From Haliclona indistincta (taxonomy: Eukaryota; Porifera; Demospongiae; Haplosclerida; Chalinidae), in assembly GCA_964017065.1 (NCBI GenBank), contig OZ024789.1, positions 5,584,691 to 5,648,690 on the forward strand: 64,000 nt of DNA, given 5' to 3'. Of the stretch, positions 50,643-61,943 are shown piece by piece; the first letter of the stretch is position 1, and each line of letters starts with the position of its first letter. The position numbers and the translations under genes were made by a program. The notes beneath the pieces are model-generated. The model did no database searches. It was not told where the DNA came from and worked only from the letters and a program-made list of their open reading frames with translations.

Positions 50643-53600
50643 TTACTGAAACTTGCCGTGAATTTTTTTTAGATGTTTATAGCAGTTTTGCTCTGAATTA
50701 AAATAATCCAAGCAGACCCAGCATATACTAGATTTGCACTGAGTGCAGTACAGATTGTTACATCCAGCTATCTTTTCAATAGGTGCTTTACACCTTGGAT
50801 TGGGGCAGCGCTTTCTTCCTGCTGGATTCTGTTGCAGCCATTCTTCAAACTCTTTTTCTCCGTGTTTGCCGGCATTGTACATTTCACAGCTGAGTCCATC
50901 GTGGTATTGTGCATGACATTTTGTGCATGTCTGCACTCCACAAGAACTACAGATGAATCGTCTGCCATCTTCAGTAATGGCATAAACCATTCCACAATCA
51001 GGAGTTGGACAGTTATGCACCTTATTTTTGTTTGCCTTCATGTACGCTTTCAAAGATTCGGATTTTAAATCTCCCAACTTGAATTTTGTACTATTCTGAA
51101 TCAAAAGATTTTGAAAGTCTTGCCAGACAAAGGGTTGATGACAGCCATCAGCAGCACACAAGACTGGAAATACGATTGCATTCGGTGACACCTGAAGACT
51201 GACGCAATCCAGACAATAAGCATGGCCACAGTACTCAAGCCTAAATATCTCACTGGGAGTTTCAATCGGTGTAAAACAAGTACAGCATTCCACCTCATCC
51301 TGATCAATGCTGTTTCTTCTCTCTACTGGATAGCTTTGACAATATTGTTCAATAACGTCTGATACCCACTTGTGAGCCTCCTGTGTGCCATAGACACTGA
51401 CAACATGTTTTCGGGCATCAAGGTCAACCGCAGAGGCCTCTCCTTCCTTAACCATACCATACAGATCGAGACCAAACTTTGAAACAAGATGTTTCATAAT
51501 CCCCGGTGGCTGTCCAGCTGCTTTCAAATTAGACTCTTTCAGAGTTGTATTACTGCGTTCTAAAACATCAAGCTTGTTTTTAATGCAGATTTTGGCACGA
51601 AATTGATTTTTTTCTGTACCATATATACAAAGAGACATATTCCTGCGATTGAAAAGTATATATGTGTCAGAACCTGATTGAATTTCTGCAACTTCACTTT
51701 GACACCTGTGTGACAGTACAAACTGACGAAGTGCTGGAGTACAACAATCAATTACATGAGGTTTTACAGCTGCATTCAAGATTCGTTTGGCTGTAGTGAA
51801 AGCCTCAATATCATCTGAAGTGATCTGGACAATGGTATTTCCCCAATAGTCCTTCTTCTCATCGTAAAGCTTCACTTTATTTCCTAAGTGATCTCGAAGG
51901 TAAGGTTTCAGAGCCTCGACTGACTCCTTGATGACATTGTAGATGTGTGGAGGGAACCTATTGGAAGTTTTAAGAGCAGGCTTGACAGTTAATGGTTGGT
52001 CTCCAATTTTTTGCCACTTTAAGTTACTTAGAGTTTTTTCTCCCTCGTTAGGGTTATCAAAAGTAACATAGGCTATAAAGGTTGTAAAATTTGGTTTAGA
52101 GGTTAACAGATTAAGATAATAGCGGCCTTTTGTCGCAGATTCCTCAATAAGACTTTCTAGTTGCTTCTTCAAAGCTTCAAATTGCTCTTTTGTAGTTTCA
52201 AATGCCCGTTCGTAGCCATAACGAACGTTAAACTTGACATCATCACCAACCAAATGCGAATTTACTTCAGCTTCAATATCCTCCTTTTCAACATGCAAAT
52301 AAACATTGGAAAGGAATAGTGACATTTTGTCATCTTTTGGTGGGCGAACTTTTGCCGAGCAGCCATACAAACTGAGTGTACAGCCTACCAGTAGACTTTT
52401 AGCAATCTCAAAATCTTCTTCACGTGTGAAATCTAGAAATGCAAAATTTTTCCTCATCCGTCGACACCACTCAACTTTAAGACAAAACTTTTCACCCATC
52501 TCTCCTCCTGTTCTTGGCAGTTGTGGTTGAACTGTCACACCTTCTGGTGTTTCTAGTTTTTCAGCAGCCTGCTGAGCAACATTAGGGTCATAAAAAGTGA
52601 TGAATAGACGGCATTCTCTTGATTTACCAAATACCTTGACATTGTGTCGTTCAATATCTCCAAATAGCAAAAGAGACTCAAGTACACCACTAGTCCATTC
52701 AGTGTTGTCTGGTCCCTTCACTACTACTCCTCTATACTGATATGGCATAAGAACATGCTCAATGCAACCACCCAAACCCAAGACCATTCGAACATTATCT
52801 TCCTTACTAGTCACACCTTCTTCAGATCGAACACTTCTCAACGCCAAACGCTCTGAGTCAAGTTTCTCTTTAAGTATGAGTTTAGCCTTTTCATGATAGC
52901 GAGGTTGACAGAAAATATGGATAATGCCCTTTTCACGATCTTGCTGATCAATTGCATTGTGTGTACCTTCACAAATATTTGTCAATTCCTTGGAAATGGC
53001 AGGAAGTGTTTTGCGATTTAGTGCATTCCTACATACCTGTTTCCCAATGTTTGAAATCGTGATTGGTGAGACAAAGCTGCTTCGAAATTTGTCAATTGGG
53101 TTACGAGAAAGTTTGCCTGCCTGAACGGCCTCTTGTATCCACTCTTCTTTTACTGGTACAACTTGGAGAAGGAAATTCTGTGAGGTCTTGAGTGTCTTTT
53201 CGAACACCACACACTGTAACTGAGATACAAGATTGAGTTGGTTAAGAGAAGATCCTGGGAACACCACAAGAGACTCTTCTGGCATCCTTTCTGTCAAGAA
53301 GCCAACACGCTCATGACCAAGAAATACACTTAAATTGTGAATAAAGCTATCGAAGAACAGCTTCGGTACCGTTTCAGCGGCTTTCTCAATAGAAACAACT
53401 CTCAGATGTATTTCAATACCAAGCTTCTTAGTGAGAATATCTCTCAATTCTTTAATAGTTTCCTCGACAAGACGCATGCTCTTAGCATTGATGAAATTAT
53501 CCACACACCATTGTGTACGTGACTCACGCTTTTGCTGCAGCCATTCACAATAGACTGCAAGATGGCTCATCTGATCACCGGCTGAGTGACAAAACTGTAA

Positions 53601-56405
53601 TTTATTTCGATCACTCATGTTCTTCATTTCATCTGACCCTCCACGGAAGAACACGCTGCCTGCTAGACTAGAGATAGCTACAACAGCGGCAGCCTCAGGT
53701 CCAACATCAGCTGCAATACCATCCAGCAAAATCTTAGCAAGGTGAGGGTCCAGCGGAAGCACTGCCATGCTCTTGCCCACATCTGTCAACTTCTCCTCGT
53801 TAACTGCTCCAAGAAAAATGAGTGTTTCTAATGCTGCTTTCAGTGCGTCATAGTCCGGTTGTTCTACAAAGTCGAACGATAAAATGTTACTGATGCCAAA
53901 CTCGTACAGTTTAAGACAAGCATGTGCAAGATGCACTCTAAGGATCTCTGGAAGCATCCGGGGCTTCATTGACTGATACTCTTCTTCAGAATAAAGGCGA
54001 TAACATTTTCCAGCGCTAGTTCTTCCTGCTCGACCTTTCCTCTGCTCTGCTGAGCTCTGGCTGATAACCTTAACTTCAAGAGAGTTCATACTTCTCTTTG
54101 GATCAAAGCACAGTTCCTTGGCTAGACCAGAGTCAACAATATACTTCACCCCTGGAATCGTAACAGAGGTCTCAGCAATATTAGTGCACAAGACAATCTT
54201 TCGTTTGCCATCGTACTCGTGAAATACTTTCTGTTGATCTTCAGGTTGTAGCTTCCCATGCAAAGGCAGTACAATGGAATTGGCTGCAGGTAACTCCAAA
54301 CTGAGGCTTTCACATGCTTTTTCGATCCCCATTGGATCTGGGAGGAAGACCAAGACATCTCCTGGTTCCTCAGAACTATGTATTTCCCTGACAACTTTCT
54401 TAGCATTGTCAATGTAGTCGACTGATGAGAGAGATGTGCATGCAAGGTTAGCATCTTCTAAAGTTAAGTGGGCATTCCATACAACATCCACTGGAAAAGT
54501 CCTGCCAGGAACTTTAAGAATAGGACATTGTCCACCAAAGTAAGTATTGAAGAGCGTGGGGTCGATTGTCGCTGAGGTTATGACTACCCTTAGGTCTGGC
54601 CGTCTAGGAAGGACCTGTTTGATGAAGGCAAGTAGGAGATCTGTATGAAGGCTTCGCTCATGGGCTTCATCAATTACAAGACAAGAGTAGTGACTGAAAT
54701 CTCGATCAGCGATGCACTCGTTTAGTAAGGTGTGGTCAGTCATGTACAAAACCTTAGTCTCAGAACAGTACTTGCCAGAAGTGCCCATTTTGTAACCAAG
54801 CGTAGTTCCAAGTCGCACACTCATCTCAGATGAGACATGTTTAGCTAATGAGACAGCAGCTACCTTCCTGGGCTGAGTACAAACAATAATGCCATTGTTG
54901 GATAAACCCGAGTCGTACAGGTATTGCACGATCTGAGTACTCTTTCCTGAGCCAGTTTGGCCAATGAGAATCACAACTTGATTATTCCAAATAGCGTTGA
55001 CGATATATTGCCTTTTAGCATATATAGGCAAGGCCTTGAGTAACCGGCTGCATTCTCTTCCAAAGTTTTTTCTCATCTTAGACAATAAATCTTCAGAATG
55101 TGATGACACCGAGGGTTTAAGATGCTCTAGTTGTTGCTCAAGTGAGTCACAGTAATACAAAAATTCAGCTTCTTGTTCTTTGCATTCAGTCACCTGCTGT
55201 TCCCTGGCTTCTCTCTGGTCTATGAGCTTGTTGAACAATTCAATTGGGCAGTTCTTTGGAATTTGCACTTGTTTTAGCTGAGTTTGAAATTCGTCTAGCT
55301 TTAAACGATGCTGGTCAATACAGCGACTTTTCTTATTTCTTACGCTAGCTTGAAAATCAGTAATTTCATTGATCAATGGTCTGTTGTCAAACCCGTCCAT
55401 TGAGACTGTGTAGTCTGCAGCAACCTTCTTCAGAACTTTGAATGCTCGCTTGGCAGTGTTTGTGCTTAAAAATTGCACCTGAAACTGTGAATAATTCTTT
55501 TGCACTGCTTCATAAGTGATTTTGAAGTTACCGTTATATTTTGGAAGTCGGTTATTAAGGTACCTTTCGAACTCAATCTTTCCAATTATACCACTTGTAG
55601 AGAAGTAAAGCACGGTGGCTTTTGGAATGGCAGCAACAGTAGTGGCTGAAATGATACAACCAAAATAGCTTTTGCCGTTTGTTGTAGCTATGACTTTAGA
55701 GGCGTCTTCATGAGTGTTGACAGTGATATACACTGTTCTAACATCACGGCTAGTTGGCTCACAACTACACTCAACAACAGGAACACAAACAAGGTCACGT
55801 ATCTCATCTTCGGATATATGCATGTGGCAGTTCATAAGCTGTACTATATGTACCTGGGTATGAGTTGATGGGATTGCAGATGAAGATTTCTTCTTGGACT
55901 CGCGGTGCTTCGTTTTGGACGCTCCGCTGCTCAGAGAATCCCGAGAAAAAGTAGGCTTTTTTGCTTGATCATTACTTTGTCTTCGTCTAACCATAGCATT
56001 GAAACTTTTTGACAGTAACTCACTTGTACTACTGGGACCACGAGGGCTGGTCAATTGAGTTTTGTGTACATAGTGTTTAACAACCAACTTATGTTTATAA
56101 TTTTTGCCGATAATCAAACTAGTGCCATTGACCATGGAGATAGCATTCTGAGCATCTTCTATCGTCTTAAAGTAGACACACCCCCATCCCAAGAACCGAC
56201 TACCTTTGCATACTAACTGGATACCAGTAATGCAATCGCCAAAGCCGTATTCGAGAAAATGGCTCCTAATGACCTTTTCAGTCACGAAATAAGGTAACTC
56301 TGAGCCAATGTATACTTTTGCAGTTGAAGGTGCTTCAAACGAGCCAGTCTCACTGATACTACTGCATACTGATTCCACATCAGAGGCATCATCACATCCC
56401 AATCC
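50643..56405 (-). CDS. RRM-DEAH helicase-RBR ubiquitin ligase, copy C
   Basis: Paralogue of A and B, about 1,920 residues, one open exon, closest to B (same KHRESKKKSSS linker and nearly the same N-terminus). RRM-like part KVYIGSELPYFVTEKVIRSH; helicase GQTGSGKST, DEAH, SAT, TNIAETSVTIPG, QRKGRAGR; RING1 CCTCFTPIETPSEIFRLEYC; IBR; RING2 KRCPNPRCKAPIEKIAGCNN with the expected catalytic Cys. RING1 region has a two-residue insertion (LLIQNSTKFK) relative to A and B. Starts without ATG at a phase-0 acceptor (CAG, then GGA TTG GGA) as in B. All helicase and ligase signature residues that I can check are kept, so all three copies look functional. Confidence 0.9.
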   Translation of the reverse strand, partial: GLGCDDASDVESVCSSISETGSFEAPSTAKVYIGSELPYFVTEKVIRSHFLEYGFGDCITGIQLVCKGSRFLGWGCVYFKTIEDAQNAISMVNGTSLIIGKNYKHKLVVKHYVHKTQLTSPRGPSSTSELLSKSFNAMVRRRQSNDQAKKPTFSRDSLSSGASKTKHRESKKKSSSAIPSTHTQVHIVQLMNCHMHISEDEIRDLVCVPVVECSCEPTSRDVRTVYITVNTHEDASKVIATTNGKSYFGCIISATTVAAIPKATVLYFSTSGIIGKIEFERYLNNRLPKYNGNFKITYEAVQKNYSQFQVQFLSTNTAKRAFKVLKKVAADYTVSMDGFDNRPLINEITDFQASVRNKKSRCIDQHRLKLDEFQTQLKQVQIPKNCPIELFNKLIDQREAREQQVTECKEQEAEFLYYCDSLEQQLEHLKPSVSSHSEDLLSKMRKNFGRECSRLLKALPIYAKRQYIVNAIWNNQVVILIGQTGSGKSTQIVQYLYDSGLSNNGIIVCTQPRKVAAVSLAKHVSSEMSVRLGTTLGYKMGTSGKYCSETKVLYMTDHTLLNECIADRDFSHYSCLVIDEAHERSLHTDLLLAFIKQVLPRRPDLRVVITSATIDPTLFNTYFGGQCPILKVPGRTFPVDVVWNAHLTLEDANLACTSLSSVDYIDNAKKVVREIHSSEEPGDVLVFLPDPMGIEKACESLSLELPAANSIVLPLHGKLQPEDQQKVFHEYDGKRKIVLCTNIAETSVTIPGVKYIVDSGLAKELCFDPKRSMNSLEVKVISQSSAEQRKGRAGRTSAGKCYRLYSEEEYQSMKPRMLPEILRVHLAHACLKLYEFGISNILSFDFVEQPDYDALKAALETLIFLGAVNEEKLTDVGKSMAVLPLDPHLAKILLDGIAADVGPEAAAVVAISSLAGSVFFRGGSDEMKNMSDRNKLQFCHSAGDQMSHLAVYCEWLQQKRESRTQWCVDNFINAKSMRLVEETIKELRDILTKKLGIEIHLRVVSIEKAAETVPKLFFDSFIHNLSVFLGHERVGFLTERMPEESLVVFPGSSLNQLNLVSQLQCVVFEKTLKTSQNFLLQVVPVKEEWIQEAVQAGKLSRNPIDKFRSSFVSPITISNIGKQVCRNALNRKTLPAISKELTNICEGTHNAIDQQDREKGIIHIFCQPRYHEKAKLILKEKLDSERLALRSVRSEEGVTSKEDNVRMVLGLGGCIEHVLMPYQYRGVVVKGPDNTEWTSGVLESLLLFGDIERHNVKVFGKSRECRLFITFYDPNVAQQAAEKLETPEGVTVQPQLPRTGGEMGEKFCLKVEWCRRMRKNFAFLDFTREEDFEIAKSLLVGCTLSLYGCSAKVRPPKDDKMSLFLSNVYLHVEKEDIEAEVNSHLVGDDVKFNVRYGYERAFETTKEQFEALKKQLESLIEESATKGRYYLNLLTSKPNFTTFIAYVTFDNPNEGEKTLSNLKWQKIGDQPLTVKPALKTSNRFPPHIYNVIKESVEALKPYLRDHLGNKVKLYDEKKDYWGNTIVQITSDDIEAFTTAKRILNAAVKPHVIDCCTPALRQFVLSHRCQSEVAEIQSGSDTYILFNRRNMSLCIYGTEKNQFRAKICIKNKLDVLERSNTTLKESNLKAAGQPPGIMKHLVSKFGLDLYGMVKEGEASAVDLDARKHVVSVYGTQEAHKWVSDVIEQYCQSYPVERRNSIDQDEVECCTCFTPIETPSEIFRLEYCGHAYCLDCVSLQVSPNAIVFPVLCAADGCHQPFVWQDFQNLLIQNSTKFKLGDLKSESLKAYMKANKNKVHNCPTPDCGMVYAITEDGRRFICSSCGVQTCTKCHAQYHDGLSCEMYNAGKHGEKEFEEWLQQNPAGRKRCPNPRCKAPIEKIAGCNNLYCTQCKSSICWVCLDYFNSEQNCYKHLKKIHGKFQ

Positions 56406-56698
56406 CTGTCATAGAGAAAATAATACACATGTAAACTAACAGCTAGTTAGTATAACTATAACAATAATGCATTTCCTGTTATTAGTGCACATGCACTAAT
56501 AAAAAGTGGAGTGTCCCTAACAACCAAAGTAATCTTGTACGTTTTATGTGCGGTTTATAACTGCTGGCCCGTTTTAAAGCCGGCTGACCTCTTTCAGAGC
56601 AGGCTAGCCCGTTTTAAAGCCAGCCAGCGATTTATCTACACCATAATGTACGCATGTTCGTATAAGACATTATTTAAGGTGGCGGGTCCATAATTATT
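56406..56698. other. Upstream region of helicase-ligase C, shared with copy B
   Basis: Near-identical to 33920-34170 for most of its length, then different. Two GGCTAGCCCGTTTTAAAGCC-type units stand here as in B. It must hold the 3' end of the intron that precedes the long exon. Confidence 0.5.
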
Positions 56699-57263
56699 AA
56701 CCCTCGGCGCATGCGCGAGGGTTACGGTACTTGGTTTGTCGTTCACTCACTCACTCGTTCGTTCTGTCCATCGAGCTGCAGAGACCATCGCTCACTTCTG
56801 AAACTCGGTAAAGGTATGAACAGGCTTAGCACGACAATGGCTTGCAATGTGACTCGTGGATTTTGCTAAAGTTTGTTCTTGAGTTATGGCTGGCTCACCT
56901 AGCTTGCATGACCTGACGGCCATCTTAGACTTCTCTGACAACAAACGCGCCAATAGTTGACTACCTAGGTACTTGTAGATTCCATCTAAACAGCAGGACA
57001 GCTCTGGGGGTGCCTAGACATCTCAAGAAAAAGCCTATCAAAGCCAAGAGCAATGGCTACCTACTCTGTGTTCACGGTCACGCCCACTTGACACACCTTG
57101 TCTCGGTTGCGGTCAGCACTTTGCTGTCTTCTGGTTAGCAGCGCGGTTAGCAGTGCTGTTTCAATAGCAAACAGGTTGGCTGTAGCTGCAAAGCTCCTTC
57201 TGCAAACCATAACTAAGGAGCTAACTCTACAATGTTTGCAACGGTGCTCAAACGCCGAGGGTT
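56699..57263. mobile_element. AACCCTCGGCG MITE, copy 2
   Basis: Same perfect 11-bp inverted ends as the element at 23294-23825, in inverse orientation relative to it, about 565 bp. Interior agrees in long blocks (for example CGCTCACTTCTGAAACTCGG). No coding capacity seen. Confidence 0.75.
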
Positions 57264-58408
57264 CGTGAAATTCGTTCATAATAACATAGTGAATTATTGG
57301 GTATATACGTGACCGGCCGGAAGCGTGCATGCACCTCATTAATAACAGCTGCAATAATTCGATTCCAAAACGAGCGCGAAACTCCAATAACTACGATACT
57401 ACAGGCAGTGTCTGGTAATGGTACCTGTGGAAGAAAACGTCCATTGTACGCAAGAGCTGACAGATCTCACTACAGCAGCAGCTCCGAGAGAAAGACACAT
57501 TCTGTTGCAGCAGTCCAGGCTCGGTGGAACAAGCAAGACACTTCAGCACAAAGTACACATACTGGTATGACATCGACACAGAAGAGCCTTGTAGCTATTC
57601 CATCTCTATACCAGCCCACAGACAGCAGAAGGAGAATATTGTGGCTTCACAGTGCACTATTGATGGGTGTCACATAGTAAATATCTAAGCACTCAGACGG
57701 CAACAGGAGGAGGACTAACAAGACTGAACAGCACCCTTTCATTTCTCAGGCATGCAGAAGAGTTTTCAGCTACAGAAAAGTTTCTCGGAGAATCAATGCA
57801 GTAACCGCTCTTTGAAAAACACCATGCAATAGATATAGCCTACAGGCGACTACCATTAAGGAGTTCCAGCTGTGTCAGTGGTTGTTGATGGTGGATGGTC
57901 CAAGAGAACCCACAAGCACTCCTATAATGCCAAGATTGGTGTTGCCGTAATCTTTGGTGTGCACACTAAAAAGTTGCTTTTCTTGAGAGTGTGCAAAAAT
58001 TTATAGCTAGCTGACCTGAGTTGCGAACGAGCGCATGCATGCACTATAGCATGCTGCTATAGTATGCATGCAATATCATTGTCGATTAAACTCGTTTTAC
58101 TTCTGTACAACTAGCGCATGAGAGAGTGATCAGTAAACTTTTCAACCATTATGCAATACCGCTTGAAATAACTGACACTATCAGATATTTGTTCAAACCA
58201 AAGTTGTGGTGCATGGGTAAATGGTACTCAAAGCAAGGTGGCAAGCAATGTGAGCAGCAATTGCAGAACTTAAAAGATGGAAAGACAGTGTGTGGAGCTT
58301 CGAAGTTAGTGATGTGAAAGTAAATAGACAGCTACTAAAGAGGAAACGGTGTGTTGAGACTCAGCTCAAAGAAGAAACAGAAGACTAGAATCAGATGTTA
58401 AAACTCTT
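57264..58408 (+). pseudogene. Transposon remnants left of repeat copy 2
   Basis: An open frame at 57297-57677 (Arg/Ser-rich, not recognised) is followed at about 57862 by GVPAVSVVVDGGWSKRTHKH and then VAVIFGVHTKKLLFL. This resembles the start of the metazoan Mutator-like transposase domain (VxxDGxWxKR followed by a GVxxVIxxxTxKxL stretch). It stops at 58006. A frame at 58126-58317 with CMGKWYSKQGGKQCEQQLQN leads toward the protein remains at 58409. Together they may be the 5' part of the same transposon-like gene, but frames are broken and I am not sure of the class. Confidence 0.4.
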
Positions 58409-59500
58409 CAGAGTACAGCAAAGAAACAAGCAAAAAGAATTTCAAGGTTAACAACAGGTCAAAAGATAACAAGACTCCTTCAAAATCTTCTACCTTTTTC
58501 AAAATCTTGGTGTCAATAAGCAGTAAAACAAGCGAAAGAGTCTGGTCAGCAGTATTCAGGGAGTACGTGGTTTCTGGAACATTTTCTTCAATTGATGTCG
58601 CTCATGTTCATTCTTCAAAGAGTGGCTGTGACAGTATACATTCTGTTCTCTATGTCAAAGATAAGCTTTCTGTTTCGATCGAAGCATTCTATGAGTTATG
58701 CATGGTGTCAAACCTTCCTAGCTCGAGCAAGATCAAGTCCATTACACGTAAACTAAATTATATATTCACTATACGCAGCACTCCAAAAGGGTGTGGTCGG
58801 GGTTCAACAAAGCTTACGTGAACGTGTTATTATTTAGCTGACTCATCTCATTGACAAAGCTTTGGAGCAGAAGAGTCCGGAGAGCATACTATCTAGGTTT
58901 CGAATAAAGTTGACTGGTGATGGGACTCAAATAGCTAGAGGCTTGTCTGTTGTGAATTTCAACTCTACAGTATGGTCAGAATAGTAGGTTATTCCGCATT
59001 TGGTAACCACAGCTTAACTATTTTGAGTTCCGGAGAAGTACGAGGAGTTGAAGGAAGGAATGGATGACATCATATTATAGCAGAAGCAAAAGATATAGAG
59101 GTGATTACTATCCATGACGAGGTGTACTCAATCCAGTTTTTTCTTGGTGGTGACATGAAGTTTTTAGGAGCTGTTCGTGGGATAAAAGCAGCAAATTCTG
59201 ATTATGCATATGGTGCAAATGTCCTAAGAAAGAGAGGTGGAATATGGGTCTATTCAAGATCAGTCCAAAGGTGCACGGACTGTTGAAGAAATCACAAAGA
59301 AATGCAGCTGGGAAAGACAAGCATGAATCGATTTAACTGCTGCCACCCACTTATGTTTCATTTCATTCCTGTACATGTAGATCAAGTAATCATTGATTCC
59401 CTTCACCTTTTTAAAGAATTGCTGACGTTCTCATCAATCTAATAATTCGAGACCTAAGAATTTTAGATGGAATCGAAAAGGCCACCACCTTAGACCCGGT
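58409..59500 (+). pseudogene. Unclassified transposon-like protein, broken (repeat copy 2)
   Basis: Same parts as copy 1 in the same order: KKQAKRISRLTTG at about 58422, SSIDVAHVHSSKSGCDSIHS at about 58588, SLRERVII at about 58817, YSIQFFLGGDMKFLGAVRGI at about 59127, and ILDGIEKA at about 59463. Frameshifts and stops separate them. The protein family is unknown to me. Confidence 0.5.
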
Positions 59501-59589
59501 CATGACAACTAATATGAAAGCAATTACGTAGCATAGTCAGCATTCACATTAACCCCCTAAAGTGCCAGTTTTTGCCCAGTATTGGGTTC

Positions 59590-60091
59590 AAATCTCGATA
59601 AGTTTAATTGTGTAGAGTTGTATCCCTTGTGCCTTCTTACATTCAGTTCCAAATCCTAGCAATCTGAGGCCTCCATTGAAAGTAACAGCATCAAACAGCA
59701 CAACTATTCTCACTGAAGGTAAGCTTTTCCTGATACAAGACAGTTATTTTCACTTTCATGTAGCTGTGAAGCGAGAATGGTTCATATGAGAATCCATCAC
59801 ACTCCGTTTCTTCTGAACTGTCTGCTTCATTGATAGGCTCAAGATCACACTCATCACGCCACTTGTTGTACTTCGTTGAATACCCAACGTACATGTAGTG
59901 TATTTTTACTCGTTTCCCACCATTATCTTTGTCGACTACCTTGACAAGAAAATTTGATTACTTTTGGCTTGGACTTTCTTTGGTCTAGGGAGATGTATTT
60001 CACCAGTTTCATGATAGTTTATACTTCTTTTTGAGTGTAGACTCCTGAAAGAATTGTTTGCTGTGTCGGGCAGCTCGCACGTCTGATCCAT
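59590..60091 (-). pseudogene. Chromo-barrel/Tudor-knot-like protein, frameshifted (repeat copy 2)
   Basis: From ATG 60091 the minus strand reads MDQTCELPDTANNSFRSLHS and on to about 59945. After a frame change it reads VDKDNGGKRVKIHYMYVGYS followed by TKYNKWRDECDLEPI. That segment has the YVGYSTKYxxWxDE pattern of chromo-barrel (MRG/TIP60/MSL3-type) folds, which bind methylated histone tails in known proteins. The frame ends at 59691 and the sense continues out of frame. Lies antisense to, and downstream of, the plus-strand transposon-like remains. At least two frame breaks. Confidence 0.5.
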
Positions 60092-60696
60092 GATTATTTA
60101 TAACACACCCATTATGACGTCATCTACGTGAATCAGAGTAATTTGACATTCTTCAATGGTAGGTTTCAATATGCCTGGTTGAGTTGTACAAAGTTGTAAA
60201 GCAGTGGTTCCGAGAAGCAGATAGAATCAAATAGCACACGTGTTCATTGCTGTTGAAGATGATGCTGTTGCTGTCAAAATAACCTTGTTATAATAATTAT
60301 GCAACTTTTTGTTAGGTTATTTTATTACAGTTCTGGTTTGTGCAGCGCAGGTTTGCTGTATACTTTAATACTATTTGGTAGCTTATTGTAGAGAACAGCA
60401 GAGACGCCACCAAGTAGCAGGAAGTAGCTTCTTGTTATGGTATTTTGTGTTAGATTATTAGCTAGACTGATAATGCCAGGACTTCATAAGCAATAACATC
60501 GAAAACTATCATACTTACTCTACTGCATCAAAATAAGTTTGTACAACCACAAAGTTTAATATTTTGTGTTGAGCACACAGACGCAGTACTACTGCTGCAG
60601 CCATTCCTTTCTTGTAAATGTTTGTAAACATCAGTCATACCCGATGCAATGATGTACTAGGCCGGATTATGGGCTTATTGCCTATCCACCATGTAT
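60092..60696. other. Non-coding part of low-copy repeat copy 2
   Basis: Collinear with 39056-39628; no gene seen. Confidence 0.6.
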
Positions 60697-61943
60697 TAGG
60701 GAGACACGGTAGTGTCTCCCTATGTAGGGTTGAACGAGAAAACAAGATGGCGGCTACATACAATGTATTAGCGTTCAAACGCTGATATTTCGCCTGGTGA
60801 TGAATTTTATACGTCCAAAGACACTTAGATCTGCTCTCTGGCGTTGCCCCATCTTGCAGTAGCAAGGAGATTGCTCGAAATTGTTGCTAAAGTGACGAAC
60901 CTGAAAACGGTGAAAATCGACTTTCGTCATCTTCGTCTTCTTCTTCTTCTTCTTTCTTTCTTCAACTCGCCTAGCGCCTTTACGCGAGCAGTGCCGAGAC
61001 CAAAACACCCACGAACATTCGTGAAATTCTCCTGGCAGGTGCCTTTTGAACATTGTTTTTAGCGAAACGGCGATCTAAATTCCGCGAGTTCTCGATCGTG
61101 ATCCATTGTCAGCTAAGTGTTAGACGCCATTATTGTGATTGCACAACACGCGCGCACGTGACCAAGCAGTGGCTAGCGCACGTGACCAAGCACTAGCTTG
61201 AGTATCGCCGTGCCGTATGGATCATGGAGAACACATATTTGTCTGGAGTCTTCGAATAAGGGCAAGCTCGTGTAGAATCGCCATTCTGCGCTTGCCAGAT
61301 AATTATAACCGGCGTACAGGTCTACAAATAAGTGTGGGCGGGGCTCGTATGCATGAATGCGTAGGCGAGCTGATATGTACCACATAACAAATATTTTTAG
61401 CTACAAGTTTAAAATTGTTAATAATAAACAAAAGCCATCAACAACAGGAAAACTAAACCAATGGTGGAAACCATGACAAAGACGACTCAGTACATGGATG
61501 ATATTGAACTGCACTTCACTGAAAAAGGACACAAACAAGAAAATAAAAAAGATTTCTATCGAAATCAAAAGGATGTAGGGTTGTGAAATCTACCACTGGT
61601 CCACAATGTAATCTAACAAGGAACAAGCATGGAATGGTAACACGATTGACTTGCTAACAGACCATAGATCCCTACATCAGTGGCTGTACATAAGATCAAT
61701 AATTATTTTGTCACAAGCTGACTCCAATTCAATTTAATGCATGTCTGGTGTCAGTCAACAGCAACTAGCTGAACAAGCTATAACCAACCACAGCAGCCAC
61801 TGATGTAGGGATCTATGGTCTGTTAGCAAGTCAATCGTGTTACCATTCCATGCTTGTTCCTTGTTAGATTACATTGTGGACCAGTGGTAGATTTCACAAC
61901 CCTACATCCTTTTGATTTCGATAGAAATCTTTTTTATTTTCTT
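60697..61943. mobile_element. Foldback element, copy 2 (1,247 bp)
   Basis: Inverse-orientation copy of 44170-45402: the 26-bp hairpin end is at 60697-60722, then an about 815-bp non-coding middle with a CTT-rich run near 60940, then the palindrome at 61538-61943. It interrupts the low-copy repeat at the point that is still empty in copy 1 (about 39629), which fixes both borders within a few bases. Flanks do not show a clean target duplication. Confidence 0.8.
61538..61943. repeat. 406-bp palindrome at one end of foldback element copy 2
   Basis: Same arms as the palindrome at 44170-44559 (GATTTCTATCGAAATCAAAA and its complement near the end), a little longer in the loop. Confidence 0.9.

Noticed and set aside
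57061..57387. 108-codon minus-strand frame
   Set aside because: Mostly inside the AACCCTCGGCG MITE; the matching copy at 23294-23825 does not keep it open.
60690..60725. Perfect hairpin followed by T-rich text as a terminator
   Set aside because: It is the end of the foldback element and occurs in the second copy as well; rho-independent terminators do not apply to animal nuclear DNA.
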